Positions 1-8,406 are shown, counted from the stretch's first letter. The stretch is 22,228 bases of DNA from a virus (IMGVR_UViG_3300037882_000322:1-22228), one strand, 5' to 3'. Translations and numbers: made by a program. The notes: generated by a model from the letters alone, not told the origin.

Positions 1-3
1 AAT

Positions 4-2346
4 ATGGTTACAGTATTTTCTAAAATTACAGATGTTGAAAACCCATTCTATAAAAATATAGATGAGGTATTATTGTCTTTTAAAGATGGCTCTAATAAGT
101 TAAAAATCGAAACTATTAGAACTATTCAAGACAAAGAAAAAAGAAATAAACTTAAATCTGATTTAAAGTCAATTTGCTTTAGTGGTGAATTTTCAAGACG
201 TTCAGCAAAAAACATTATCAATCATTCAGGTTTTGCTTGTTTAGATTTTGACGATGTAGATGATGCTGTTTGTTTACGTGATAGTTTACAAGATAATGAG
301 TATATCTATTCTGCTTTTATTAGTCCTTCAGGTAATGGAGTTAAAGCACTGGTTAAAGTTCCAAAAGACATTCCTAATTATAAAAAGTATTACGAGGCAC
401 TTTGTGAAACTTTCGATACTGCTTTAGATACAAAAACAAAAGATATATCGAGAGTATGCTATGAAAGTTATGATGCTGATTTATTCATTAACCATAATTC
501 TAAAGAATGGGTTTTAATGAAAGAATATACAGAAGTAACTCGAAAAAATAATTATCCTGAGTATTTTCAGATTAAAGATACTTCTAAAAAAGTAGATGTA
601 ATAATAAAATGGTTTAACAAGAAATTTACTCTTAATGCTGGGGAAAGAAATAACAATCTTTTTAAGTTGGCGTGTGGATTAAATCGTGCGGGGTTACCAA
701 GCGATGAGGCTTTAGGATTATTTAAAAGTTTTTATTCTGCTGGTCTTACTGATAGTGAACTTGAAACAATAATAAAAAGCGCTTATAAAAACACACACGA
801 ATTTGACAGCTTAACATTAGTTGATGATAACAAAGTGAGGGAGGCACAAGAAACGCTAAAAAAGGGAGTTTCGAGAGCGAAAAAGGAATTTCGCAAAGAA
901 GGATTAACGGATACCGATATTGATGATATTGTTGATTTTGATTTTGAATATGATTTTTTAATATTTTGGGATACCGATAAAAACGGAAAACTATCATTAA
1001 ACGATTATAAATTTAAATTGTTTTTAGAAAATAGAGGTTTTTACAAAGTACAATTAAATGATAAGGAGTTTACTTTTGTTAAGGTTTATAATAATATAAT
1101 AAACGAAGTTAACGAGGTGCAAATAAAAGACTTTGTTTTAAACCACGTTGTTGAGGTTGATATGAACGTTTATAACTTCTTTGCTAAATCAACAGCTAAA
1201 TTTACTGAAGGTTATCTAAATCAATTAGCTACTAAGGATTTAGCTATGATTAGAGATAATGAAAATGAAAGTTATCTATTCTTTGAAAATGGAGTTTTAA
1301 AAATCACAAAAGATAATACTGAAATAATAGACTACATTAATATTGGTGGCTTTGTTTGGCAAAAAAATATTATACCACACAATTTTAAATCAACCGATGT
1401 TAAGTCGGTTTTTGAGAAGTTTATTTTCAATGTTTCAAATAACGATATTGATAGAAAATTAATAGTTGAAACGTCTTTGGGTTACCTTTTAAATAACTAC
1501 AAAAAACAAGATGAAGGATTGGCAATAGTTTTTTATGATGAAACTTTAAATGATAATCCCTCAGGTCGTACTGGTAAAACTTTAATATCGAAAGCGCTTT
1601 CACATTGTCGAAAGTTGGTAACGCTAAACGGTAAGGAGTTCAACAATAAAGGTCAATTTCCATACCAAACAATTAACTTAGATGATAATATCATTTGCTT
1701 TGATGATATGGAACGGTCTTTTAAATTTGAAACTCTTTTCAGCATCATTACAGGAAATTTAACTTTAAATAAAAAGAACTTACAACCTATTGAAATACCA
1801 TTCTCGAAAAGTCCTAAGATTATGTTTACTTCAAATTATATTCTTTCAGGAGTTGGAGATAGCCACGATGCAAGAAAAATAGAAATAGAATTATTTAGAC
1901 ACTACTCAAAAACTTATAAACCGATTAATGAGTTTGGTAAGCTATTCTTTAGCCAATGGGATAAATCGGAATGGGATAGTTTTTTTAATTATATGGTTTC
2001 AAATATTCAAACGTATTTTAATAACGGTCTTTTGTTTTCAGAATTAAAAACAGGTAAGACTAAAAAAATGATAGCCAATACTTGTGAGGATTTCTTTGAC
2101 TTTTGTGAAAACGAGTTCCTTTGGAAAAATGAACACTACTATACAACAAAAGAGATATTACAATCTTATAACGATGGCACAAGAGAATTGCCACGTAATA
2201 TGAATGTGAGTTGGTTTGGTCGATGGTTAGGAATGTATTTTGATTTTAAGAAATGGAAAAGAGAGGATACTACTTACGGTGGTATTCGTAAATTCTCAAT
2301 AAGTGGATTTCAAGAAAAAGAAGATAATAACGAAATAGATTTCTAA
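4..2346 (+). CDS. Primase-helicase fusion (VirE_N primase, PriCT, SF3 helicase)
   Basis: Primes DNA synthesis and unwinds the phage replication fork. Residues about 1-175 resemble the VirE N-terminal/BT4734-type primase-like domain: a LDFDD strand with candidate metal ligands D81 and D83, then SPSGNGVK, then DISRVCYESYD. Residues about 205-270 resemble the primase C-terminal helical domain (RNNNLFKLACGLNRAG). The C-terminal half is a superfamily 3/D5-like ATPase: Walker A G521-R-T-G-K525-T526, Walker B IICFDD ending D567-D568, and sensor-1 FTSN with N611. The start codon lies three bases into the window, but the N-terminus already reads like a normal domain start, so the gene is probably complete. 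No DNA polymerase is seen nearby, so the phage may use host polymerase or encode one outside the window. The domain calls are confident; the exact priming chemistry is inferred from family. Confidence 0.88.
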   Translation: MVTVFSKITDVENPFYKNIDEVLLSFKDGSNKLKIETIRTIQDKEKRNKLKSDLKSICFSGEFSRRSAKNIINHSGFACLDFDDVDDAVCLRDSLQDNEYIYSAFISPSGNGVKALVKVPKDIPNYKKYYEALCETFDTALDTKTKDISRVCYESYDADLFINHNSKEWVLMKEYTEVTRKNNYPEYFQIKDTSKKVDVIIKWFNKKFTLNAGERNNNLFKLACGLNRAGLPSDEALGLFKSFYSAGLTDSELETIIKSAYKNTHEFDSLTLVDDNKVREAQETLKKGVSRAKKEFRKEGLTDTDIDDIVDFDFEYDFLIFWDTDKNGKLSLNDYKFKLFLENRGFYKVQLNDKEFTFVKVYNNIINEVNEVQIKDFVLNHVVEVDMNVYNFFAKSTAKFTEGYLNQLATKDLAMIRDNENESYLFFENGVLKITKDNTEIIDYINIGGFVWQKNIIPHNFKSTDVKSVFEKFIFNVSNNDIDRKLIVETSLGYLLNNYKKQDEGLAIVFYDETLNDNPSGRTGKTLISKALSHCRKLVTLNGKEFNNKGQFPYQTINLDDNIICFDDMERSFKFETLFSIITGNLTLNKKNLQPIEIPFSKSPKIMFTSNYILSGVGDSHDARKIEIELFRHYSKTYKPINEFGKLFFSQWDKSEWDSFFNYMVSNIQTYFNNGLLFSELKTGKTKKMIANTCEDFFDFCENEFLWKNEHYYTTKEILQSYNDGTRELPRNMNVSWFGRWLGMYFDFKKWKREDTTYGGIRKFSISGFQEKEDNNEIDF

Positions 2347-2348
2347 TT

Positions 2349-2609
2349 ATGGCAAATTTAAACCCAACTTTCAGAAAAGAATTAAACGGTAAAAAGATTA
2401 CTATTGATTTTCAAGAAAACTTTGTACTTACACCGTATGAGTTAAATCAAATTAGATTTTGGATAAATAGAGCGAACGATGAACGTTATACTTTACCTAC
2501 TATTTTACCAATATCAAAAAGATTTGTATTAGATTTTATTGGATGGAATGATGAAAGATATAATGATGTGTTATTGTGTAGTTTTAAAAAATCATTATTT
2601 GTATGGTAG
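2349..2609 (+). CDS. Small hypothetical protein in the replication module
   Basis: An 86-residue protein I do not recognise. It begins two bases after the primase-helicase stop codon and its end overlaps the next helicase gene by seven bases, so it is almost certainly co-transcribed and translationally coupled with both. It has no signal peptide and no convincing membrane segment. It is rich in aromatic residues (several Trp, Phe and Tyr) with a mixed alpha/beta look, and has two NDERY motifs about 30 residues apart (near residues 33 and 67), which may be an internal repeat or chance. Its position between two replication ATPases suggests an accessory factor such as a loader or DNA-binding subunit, but that is inference from context only. 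Confidence 0.75.
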   Translation: MANLNPTFRKELNGKKITIDFQENFVLTPYELNQIRFWINRANDERYTLPTILPISKRFVLDFIGWNDERYNDVLLCSFKKSLFVW

Positions 2610-3895
2610 CTTTAAGAAAATATCAATCAAGACTTGCATCGGAAGGATGCGAAATATTAAAGCGTAAAATGATTGTTTACTTTTGTTGTGAAGTCAGAAC
2701 GGGTAAGACTTTAACAGCTTTAGAAACTGCAAAGTTATCCGGTGCTAAAAACGTTTTATTCCTAACTAAAATAAGGGCATTTAAAACCGTTCAAGATGAT
2801 TATAATAACTTTGGTTATACTTTTAATTTAACGATTGCAAATGATGAAAGTTTACATAAAGTTGAAGGTGATTTTGATTTAGTTATACATGATGAACATC
2901 ATAGATTTGGAGCGTATCCAAAACCAAATGTAACGGCAAAACTATTTAAAGAGAAGTTTGGAGATTTACCTATGATATTCTTATCAGGAACACCAACACC
3001 CGAAAGTCATTCCCAATGGTATCATTCTTTTTGGGTAAGTAATCATTCACCATTTAAAGAACCTAATTTCTATAAATGGGCAAATGAATACGTTGATATT
3101 GAGTTAAAGCATTTAGGATATGCACAAGTGAAAGACTATTCAAAAGCACGAAAGAAAGACTTTTGGCATCATATAAGATATTATATTCTAACATTTACAC
3201 AAGTTGAAGCTGGTTTTGAAACCCAAGTACATGAAAACGTTTTATATTGTGATATGGATGCAATTACTTATAAAATAATTGAAAGGTTAAAGACTGATTT
3301 AGTTGTAGAAAACAAAGAAGGTCAAGTAATATTAGCAGATACAGGAGTTAAACTTCAACAGAAAATACACCAGCTTTGTAGTGGAACGTGTAAGTTTGAA
3401 GATGGCACTTCAAAAGTGATTGACTTTTCAAAAGCTATATTTATTAAAAATCATTTTAAAAGCGAAAAAATAGCTATATTTTATAAATTTGTTGAGGAAT
3501 TAAATGCTTTAAAAGATATATTCAGAAATGAATTAACAACCGATTTAGAGGAGTTTAACAACACTAATAAATGTATAGCATTACAAATAGTAAGCGGTTC
3601 CGAAGGGATAAGTTTAAGTAAAGCAAAATACTTAGTATATTATAATATTGATTTTAGTAGTAGGTTATATTGGCAAAGCCGTGACAGATTAACAACAATG
3701 CAAAGGCAGTCAAATGATGTTTATTTTATATTTGGTAATGATGGAATAGAAGCTAAAATTTACGCTTCAGTACAAAAGAAAAAAGATTATACACTTGAAA
3801 TTTTTAAACGTGATTATGGAATTAGAAAGCAAAATACAAGCGAAAATAATAGCGAAACTAACAAAAGAAGGCTGGCTTTGCTTAAAAGTAATTAA
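2603..3895 (+). CDS. Superfamily 2 (SNF2-like) DNA helicase/translocase
   Basis: Cytoplasmic ATP-dependent helicase or translocase for phage DNA replication, recombination or repair. Lobe 1 holds a Q-like motif (RKYQ, residues 5-8), Walker A R32-T-G-K35-T36, a DEAH-like Walker B variant D97-E98-H99-H100 and motif III S128-G-T130. Lobe 2 ends with VSGSEGISLSKAKYL and motif VI around Y-W-Q358-S-R360-D-R362, followed by QRQSNDVYF, resembling the SNF2-type motif VI. At 430 residues it is a compact two-lobe helicase without large accessory domains. The last 80 bases are also read in the +1 frame as the start of the VRR-NUC gene. A helicase directly followed by a VRR-NUC nuclease is a recurring phage pair. 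Helicase identity is confident; substrate and polarity are unknown. Confidence 0.88.
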   Translation: MVALRKYQSRLASEGCEILKRKMIVYFCCEVRTGKTLTALETAKLSGAKNVLFLTKIRAFKTVQDDYNNFGYTFNLTIANDESLHKVEGDFDLVIHDEHHRFGAYPKPNVTAKLFKEKFGDLPMIFLSGTPTPESHSQWYHSFWVSNHSPFKEPNFYKWANEYVDIELKHLGYAQVKDYSKARKKDFWHHIRYYILTFTQVEAGFETQVHENVLYCDMDAITYKIIERLKTDLVVENKEGQVILADTGVKLQQKIHQLCSGTCKFEDGTSKVIDFSKAIFIKNHFKSEKIAIFYKFVEELNALKDIFRNELTTDLEEFNNTNKCIALQIVSGSEGISLSKAKYLVYYNIDFSSRLYWQSRDRLTTMQRQSNDVYFIFGNDGIEAKIYASVQKKKDYTLEIFKRDYGIRKQNTSENNSETNKRRLALLKSN

Positions 3896-4076
3896 GCTAT
3901 CAAAAAACGGATTTCCTGATTTGCTTTGTCATAGAAACGGTGAAACGATGTACATTGAAGTAAAGCGACCTAACGGTAAACTTTCAGAATTACAAAAGTT
4001 AAGAATAAAAGAGTTACAAAGACAGAATATCAATGTTAAATGTTGGACAGATTATGGAACAGATTTTAATTGGTAA
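3816..4076 (+). CDS. VRR-NUC domain nuclease
   Basis: A single-domain 86-residue member of the VRR-NUC family, PD-(D/E)xK-type nucleases predicted to act on branched or damaged DNA, often as Holliday-junction resolvase-like enzymes in phages. Visible core: E4 and Q8 in the first helix, then NGFPD with D35, then YIEVKRP with E48 and K50, then GKLSELQ. The start at 3816 gives E4/Q8 helix placement typical of the family; an in-frame alternative start at 3795 would add seven residues. Because the helix with E4/Q8 is encoded inside the helicase gene, the 80-base overlap is functional dual coding rather than a mis-called start. It works in the same module as the helicase. Family assignment is strong; substrate is inferred. 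Confidence 0.88.
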   Translation: MELESKIQAKIIAKLTKEGWLCLKVIKLSKNGFPDLLCHRNGETMYIEVKRPNGKLSELQKLRIKELQRQNINVKCWTDYGTDFNW

Positions 4077-4290
4077 AACAAAACTAAACCTCAACTTCGA
4101 GCCACAACTATCACCTAACGGCAGACCGTTAAGACTAAGCGGAATATCTTTAGCAACTACTAAACCCCCTATTTGGATTGATAAAGTTTTGACACATGGA
4201 ACGGTTTACACCTTCCGCTACTTAGACCAACAAGGCGGATTTGTAGCGTTTGAGTTTGACGCTAATAATAAATTTATTGGTAAAGTATAA
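4054..4290 (+). CDS. Small hypothetical protein after VRR-NUC
   Basis: A 78-residue protein of unknown function; an earlier in-frame ATG at 4033 would give 85 residues. The 4054 start is preferred because it has a weak GGA nine to eleven bases upstream and a shorter overlap (23 bases) with the VRR-NUC gene. The C-terminal half looks like a small beta-barrel (alternating hydrophobic residues in THGTVYTFRYLDQQGGFVAFEF). The coding strand is noticeably richer in C than its neighbours, for example the run of C near 4165, and holds a 6-bp hairpin (TAACGG, CAGA loop, CCGTTA, 4116-4131). It is the last gene of the replication module before promoter P1. No function is proposed. Confidence 0.7.
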   Translation: MEQILIGKTKLNLNFEPQLSPNGRPLRLSGISLATTKPPIWIDKVLTHGTVYTFRYLDQQGGFVAFEFDANNKFIGKV

Positions 4291-4316
4291 TTATTAAAAA
4301 TAATTTATTAACTTTG
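4284..4316 (+). promoter_or_regulatory. Late promoter P1, degenerate palindrome plus TAnnTTTG
   Basis: The -7 box TAACTTTG at 4309-4316 fits the Bacteroidetes TAnnTTTG consensus exactly. Eight bases upstream, 4284-4300 matches the 17-bp palindrome of the other late promoters at 12 of 17 positions (AATTATT core kept), so this is the most diverged member. The ATG of the next gene is only six bases past the box, so a leaderless or near-leaderless transcript is likely. Confidence 0.65.
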
Positions 4317-4321
4317 TTTTT

Positions 4322-4534
4322 ATGACAAAAGGACAAATATTAATTGATACAGAATTACAACAAGAGTATAGAATATTCTACTTTGATGAAAATTCAGTTA
4401 ACGGTATTTACATAATCGATAGCGAAACAATGGGTTTAGTAATTCATGGAGCTGATTTTATTATGAAATTCGACCAAAATATATTTGAAAAAATAAAAAA
4501 TCAATTATCTTTGAAAACTTTAGGATTTAATTAA
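4322..4534 (+). CDS. Small hypothetical protein upstream of terminase
   Basis: A 70-residue protein I do not recognise, first gene downstream of promoter P1 and separated from the small terminase gene by a single base. It is acidic-to-neutral with several beta-prone stretches (QEYRIFYFD, NGIYIIDS) and no signal peptide or membrane segment. Its start codon lies so close to the promoter that its mRNA probably begins at or next to the AUG. Position suggests a packaging or early-late accessory protein, but nothing in the sequence identifies it. Confidence 0.7.
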   Translation: MTKGQILIDTELQQEYRIFYFDENSVNGIYIIDSETMGLVIHGADFIMKFDQNIFEKIKNQLSLKTLGFN

Positions 4535-4535
4535 T

Positions 4536-4979
4536 ATGGCATACAGTAAAAAAGAAATAGAAGATATATTTAACTATGTTTGCATGGAAATAGAAAAAGG
4601 TAGGGCATTAAGAAACGTTTTAAAATACGAAAATATGCCTAGTACTTCTACATTTTATCAATGGTTAGATAATAATTCAGATAAAGCGAAACAATACGCG
4701 CGCGCGACAGAAGTAAGAGCCGATGTTATTTTTGACGACATTTTAAGTATAGCAGACGAAAACGATAATGATACTTATGTAAATGATAACGGTATTGAGG
4801 TTGTAAATAATGATGTTATACAAAGGTCAAGACTTAGAATTGATGCACGTAAATGGGTATTGTCTAAATTAAATCCTAAAAAGTTCGGTGATAAAATACA
4901 AACAGAACACTCAGGCGAAGTTACTACAAATGTTATTTCTTTAGGTAATGGAATAAAACCAAATGAAACTAATATCTAA
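4536..4979 (+). CDS. terS: Terminase small subunit
   Basis: A 147-residue DNA-recognition subunit of the packaging motor. It binds the packaging site and presents phage DNA to the large subunit. The N-terminal third (about residues 5-50) reads as a helix-turn-helix of the type found in Sf6-like small terminases, with SKKEIEDIFNYVC, then GRALRNVLKYENMPSTSTFYQWL. A following helix (KQYARATEVRADVIFDDILSIAD) fits the oligomerisation region, and the RLRIDARKWVLSKLNPKKFGDK segment is very common in this family. Order confirms the call: it overlaps the start of the large subunit gene by 17 bases. An alternating CG tract of ten bases at 4697-4706 lies inside the gene and is strikingly out of line with local composition. 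Confidence 0.88.
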   Translation: MAYSKKEIEDIFNYVCMEIEKGRALRNVLKYENMPSTSTFYQWLDNNSDKAKQYARATEVRADVIFDDILSIADENDNDTYVNDNGIEVVNNDVIQRSRLRIDARKWVLSKLNPKKFGDKIQTEHSGEVTTNVISLGNGIKPNETNI

Positions 4980-6261
4980 ACAAGAAAATGCAGTCTATTA
5001 CCTTAAAGATAAAACAACAACCGAATTGCTTTACGGGGGCGCAGCAGGTGGTGGTAAGTCCGCTTTAGGTGTTTTATGGTTAATTGAACAATGTCAAACT
5101 TACCCACAAACACGCTGGTTGATGGGTAGAGCAAAGTTAAAAACATTAAAAGAAACAACCTTAAATACTTTTTTTGATTTATCTTCACAATTAAAAATTA
5201 TAAATCAATTTAATTACAACGGTCAAAACGGTGTTATTTATTGGAATAACGGAAGTGAAATACTTTTAAAAGATTTATATTCTTATCCAGCAGACCCAAA
5301 TTTTGATAGTTTAGGTTCACTTGAAATAACAGGTGCCTTTATTGATGAGTGCAACCAAATAAGTTATAAGTCGTGGCAAATCGTTACTTCACGTATTCGT
5401 TACAAATTAAATGAATACGATTTAATTCCAAAAATATTAGGAACATGTAACCCTGCAAAAAATTGGACTTATTCAAAGTTTTACATTCCAAACTCAAACG
5501 GAACTATAAATAATAAAAAGCGTTTTATTCAGTCATTACCGACTGACAACCCTAATTTACCAGCATCCTATTTAGAAAGTCTTTTAGCTTTAGATGAAAA
5601 CAGTAAACAAAGGTTATATTATGGTAATTGGGAATACGACAACGACCCTAGTAAATTAATAGACTACGATAAAATAAATAACTGTTTTACAAATGAATTT
5701 ATTGAAGATGGCACAATGTATATTAGTGCTGATATTGCTCGTTATGGTAGTGATAAAATGGTTGTTTGTGTTTGGAGTGGTTTTCGAGTAGTTGAAATAT
5801 TTTCTTTGTCTAAATGTTCAGTAGTTGAAACTGCTGAAACCATAAGAGGATTGGCAAATAAATGGAAAGTACCAAATAGCAATATAATAGCAGATGAGGA
5901 CGGAGTTGGCGGTGGTGTTATCGATATACTAAAATGTAAAGGATTTGTAAATAATAGTAAGGCATTAAAAGAAGATAATGTAATTGTTGAATATCAAAAC
6001 CTAAAAACACAATGTTATTATAAACTATCTGAAAAAATACAAAACAACGGTATTTTTATAAATTGTCCCGATGGAACTATGCAAGATGAAATTATAAAAG
6101 AATTAGAACAAGTAAAAAGGGATAAGATTGATAATGACGGTAAATTGAGAATTGTACCAAAAGAAAAAGTAAAAGAGTTTATTGGAAGGTCACCAGATTA
6201 CTCGGATGCTTTAGCTTTCAGAATGTACTTTGAATTGCAACCTAAATTTTTTACTTTCTAA
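4963..6261 (+). CDS. terL: Terminase large subunit
   Basis: ATPase and nuclease of the DNA packaging motor, which docks on the portal, pumps DNA into the prohead and cuts the concatemer. ATPase domain: Walker A G26-AAGGGK32-S33, Walker B ending I127-D128-E129, and coupling-motif-like GTCNPAKNW. The RNase H-like nuclease domain has its expected acidic residues at D257 (ISADIARYG), D311 (ADEDGVGGG) and D415 (SPDYSDALAF). At 432 residues it is a normal, compact large terminase. It starts inside the small terminase gene and is followed directly by promoter P2, so packaging genes and portal have separate promoters. Confidence is high because both domains are intact. Confidence 0.96.
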   Translation: MKLISKQENAVYYLKDKTTTELLYGGAAGGGKSALGVLWLIEQCQTYPQTRWLMGRAKLKTLKETTLNTFFDLSSQLKIINQFNYNGQNGVIYWNNGSEILLKDLYSYPADPNFDSLGSLEITGAFIDECNQISYKSWQIVTSRIRYKLNEYDLIPKILGTCNPAKNWTYSKFYIPNSNGTINNKKRFIQSLPTDNPNLPASYLESLLALDENSKQRLYYGNWEYDNDPSKLIDYDKINNCFTNEFIEDGTMYISADIARYGSDKMVVCVWSGFRVVEIFSLSKCSVVETAETIRGLANKWKVPNSNIIADEDGVGGGVIDILKCKGFVNNSKALKEDNVIVEYQNLKTQCYYKLSEKIQNNGIFINCPDGTMQDEIIKELEQVKRDKIDNDGKLRIVPKEKVKEFIGRSPDYSDALAFRMYFELQPKFFTF

Positions 6262-6295
6262 TTTAGATTAATTCTAAATAAATTTTATATCTTTG
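6262..6295 (+). promoter_or_regulatory. Late promoter P2 with palindromic -33 region
   Basis: The near-perfect palindrome TTTAGATTAATTCTAAA at 6262-6278 is followed after nine bases (TAAATTTTA) by a perfect -7 box TATCTTTG at 6288-6295. The portal ATG is 18 bases past the box. The palindrome directly follows the terL stop codon. It belongs to a five-member promoter family in this window. Confidence 0.78.
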
Positions 6296-6312
6296 AAACA
6301 AAATATACTACA

Positions 6313-7662
6313 ATGGCAGTAAATCGATTTCGTTTAGCGTGGGACACTTTTGTAAATCCTAATAAATTCAACGAGGCTTTATATAAATTAGTGGGAGCGC
6401 AAACTACTACTTACAATGCAACTTTAGAAACTTTAATGACTAAGGGATATGGCGAAAACCCAGACGTAAACGCTATTATTAACCAAATGGCTAGTAAATC
6501 AACAGCAGTGCCTTATATTGTTAAACCTATTGAAGATGAAAAGGCGTATAAAAAGATTAAAAGATTTCCGAATAATCCAACTTACTTACAACAAAAGAAA
6601 CTAGAGCTTTTAATAAAAGAAGCTTACAAAGATGTTGAGCAACCGATGCCAATAGAAAAACCTAACCCTAATCAAACATGGGAGGAGTTTATTTATTTGT
6701 ACAAAATCTATTTAAAAGTTTGCGGAAATGTTTATTTTTATAGATTGACTTCTTTAATGGGTGAACCATTAGCGATTTATATATTGCCGTCGCATTGGGT
6801 GCAAATTGTGTTAAAAGCAAACGCTTCGAGTTTAAATATTGAAAACCCTATTGATTATTATATTTTACAACAAGGCAATCAGTTAATTAAATTTGAACAA
6901 AACACTATAATTCATATTAAACGCTCAAATCCTTTTTATAATCAAAACGGGTCACATTTATACGGTTATAGTGAATTAATGGCAGCTATAAGAAACATAA
7001 ACAGCTCTAATAGTTTTATTGATACAAGTGTTAAGACTTCACAAAATGCGGGTGTCTATGGTTTTATTCACGCTGGAGATGGTCAAAGCCCATTAACACA
7101 AGAACAAGCAAACGATTTAAAGCAACGTTTAGTTGATATGAACGATAGCAAAGAAATGCTATCTAATATTGCTGGTGCTTCTGGTAAGTTAGGATTTACT
7201 AGAATATCATTAACAACAGACGAATTAAAGCCTTTTGACTATTTAAGCAATGACAGACGTACGCTTTGTAATTGTTTGAATTACCCTATTGACTTGTTAA
7301 ATGAAGAGCGTTCAGGTACTGGCTTTGGTGTTGATGCGGTTATTGAAGCCCGTAAAAGAGTGGTTACCGATAATATTAAACCCGATTTAGATTTATTAGC
7401 TTCTTATTTGAATAAAGAATTTATACAGATGTTTAAAGGTTATGAAAAATCAGTAATTGAGTTTGATATTAGTGAATTACCCGAAATGCAAACAGATACG
7501 TCTGAAATGATTAATTGGATGGTAAAAGCACCGTTAACACCAAATGAAATTAGAGAAGCTATCAATTATGAAGCTATTGAAGATGAAAATTTAGATGTTG
7601 TTTATATTAATTCAAATCTAAAAAGAATTGATGACCCTAGTTTTGATGAAATGAATGAATAA
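6313..7662 (+). CDS. Portal protein, HK97 type
   Basis: Dodecameric ring at the unique head vertex through which DNA enters and leaves, and the docking site for terminase and head-tail connectors. The 449-residue length and features fit the HK97/lambda-type phage portal family: ETLMTKGYGENPDVNAIINQMASKSTAVPYIV near the N-terminus, the central YGYSELMAAIRNI motif, and the conserved C-terminal stem region SGTGFGVDAVIEARKRVVTDN preceding DLDLLASYLN. It is transcribed from P2 and its stop codon overlaps the start of the next gene (TAATG). Position between large terminase and head morphogenesis protein is canonical. No anomalies seen. Confidence 0.94.
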   Translation: MAVNRFRLAWDTFVNPNKFNEALYKLVGAQTTTYNATLETLMTKGYGENPDVNAIINQMASKSTAVPYIVKPIEDEKAYKKIKRFPNNPTYLQQKKLELLIKEAYKDVEQPMPIEKPNPNQTWEEFIYLYKIYLKVCGNVYFYRLTSLMGEPLAIYILPSHWVQIVLKANASSLNIENPIDYYILQQGNQLIKFEQNTIIHIKRSNPFYNQNGSHLYGYSELMAAIRNINSSNSFIDTSVKTSQNAGVYGFIHAGDGQSPLTQEQANDLKQRLVDMNDSKEMLSNIAGASGKLGFTRISLTTDELKPFDYLSNDRRTLCNCLNYPIDLLNEERSGTGFGVDAVIEARKRVVTDNIKPDLDLLASYLNKEFIQMFKGYEKSVIEFDISELPEMQTDTSEMINWMVKAPLTPNEIREAINYEAIEDENLDVVYINSNLKRIDDPSFDEMNE

Positions 7663-8402
7663 TGGATAAATTAAGATTAAGACAGGAATTACAAGCGTAT
7701 AGAATTGTAAGGCGTAATGTCTTAAAAATAACTAATTCTATTCGTTTTGAAAATATGACAATCGGAACTTATCAGGCGTTAATAAATGCTAATATAACCG
7801 AAAAGGAAATATTAGAAATGTATAAAGAAATTTATACTACTTTAATTGCACCACAATATAAACGAACTGAAAAGACTATTAAGGTTGATATTGATTTTGA
7901 AACTATTATAGCTGAATGGTTAAATAGCAATGCGGGATTGAGAATAGTATCAGTACATCAAACTTTAATAGATGCTATTATCGGAGTTATTGCTCAAGGG
8001 TATGAAAATAATTTATCGGTTGCAGATATAACTAGAAATTTACAACGTCAAATTGGGTGGTTTAAATATCAAGCGTTAAGAATTGCAAGAACCGAAACAA
8101 CAACGGCTACGAATTACGCTACTGTTTTAGCTTCTGAAAATTCAGAATACGAACTTAATAAAATGTGGATAAGCACACAAGACAATCGAACACGTCGACC
8201 ACCTAAATCACCTTACGACCATTTAGATATGAATGGTGTTATAGTTGATGCCGATAAACCATTTTTTGTTAGTGGTGAGGAGTTGCAATTCCCAGGTGCA
8301 CCAAATGGTAAAGCGGGGAATATAATTAACTGTAGATGTAAAATAGTTTTCACTATAAAAGAAGATGAGGACGGTTTACCTATTCGGAAAATAAAAAAAT
8401 AG
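7662..8402 (+). CDS. Head morphogenesis protein (Mu F/SPP1 gp7 type)
   Basis: A 246-residue minor head protein that associates with the portal in procapsid assembly. The C-terminal half carries the family signature: helix ARTETTTATNYAT, then MWISTQDNRTR, then the H-L-D-M-N-G-V segment, then FFVSGEELQFPGAP and the terminal NIINCRCKI. This is shorter than Mu F but normal for the stand-alone gp7-like form. It is coupled to the portal gene through a TAATG junction. The last gene of this operon segment, it is followed by P3. The role beyond minor head assembly (for example DNA ejection) is known only for relatives. Confidence 0.9.
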   Translation: MDKLRLRQELQAYRIVRRNVLKITNSIRFENMTIGTYQALINANITEKEILEMYKEIYTTLIAPQYKRTEKTIKVDIDFETIIAEWLNSNAGLRIVSVHQTLIDAIIGVIAQGYENNLSVADITRNLQRQIGWFKYQALRIARTETTTATNYATVLASENSEYELNKMWISTQDNRTRRPPKSPYDHLDMNGVIVDADKPFFVSGEELQFPGAPNGKAGNIINCRCKIVFTIKEDEDGLPIRKIKK

Positions 8403-8406
8403 TTTA

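Noticed and set aside
746-997. 83-codon open frame on the minus strand
   Set aside because: Shadow of the primase-helicase coding strand; composition is that of an antisense frame, no promoter, and no domain pattern.
1392-1413. Hairpin AACCGA/TCGGTT followed by five T inside the primase-helicase gene, looking like a terminator
   Set aside because: It lies in the middle of an intact 780-codon gene with a seven-base loop and short T run; premature termination there would cut the operon, and such 6-bp stems arise by chance.
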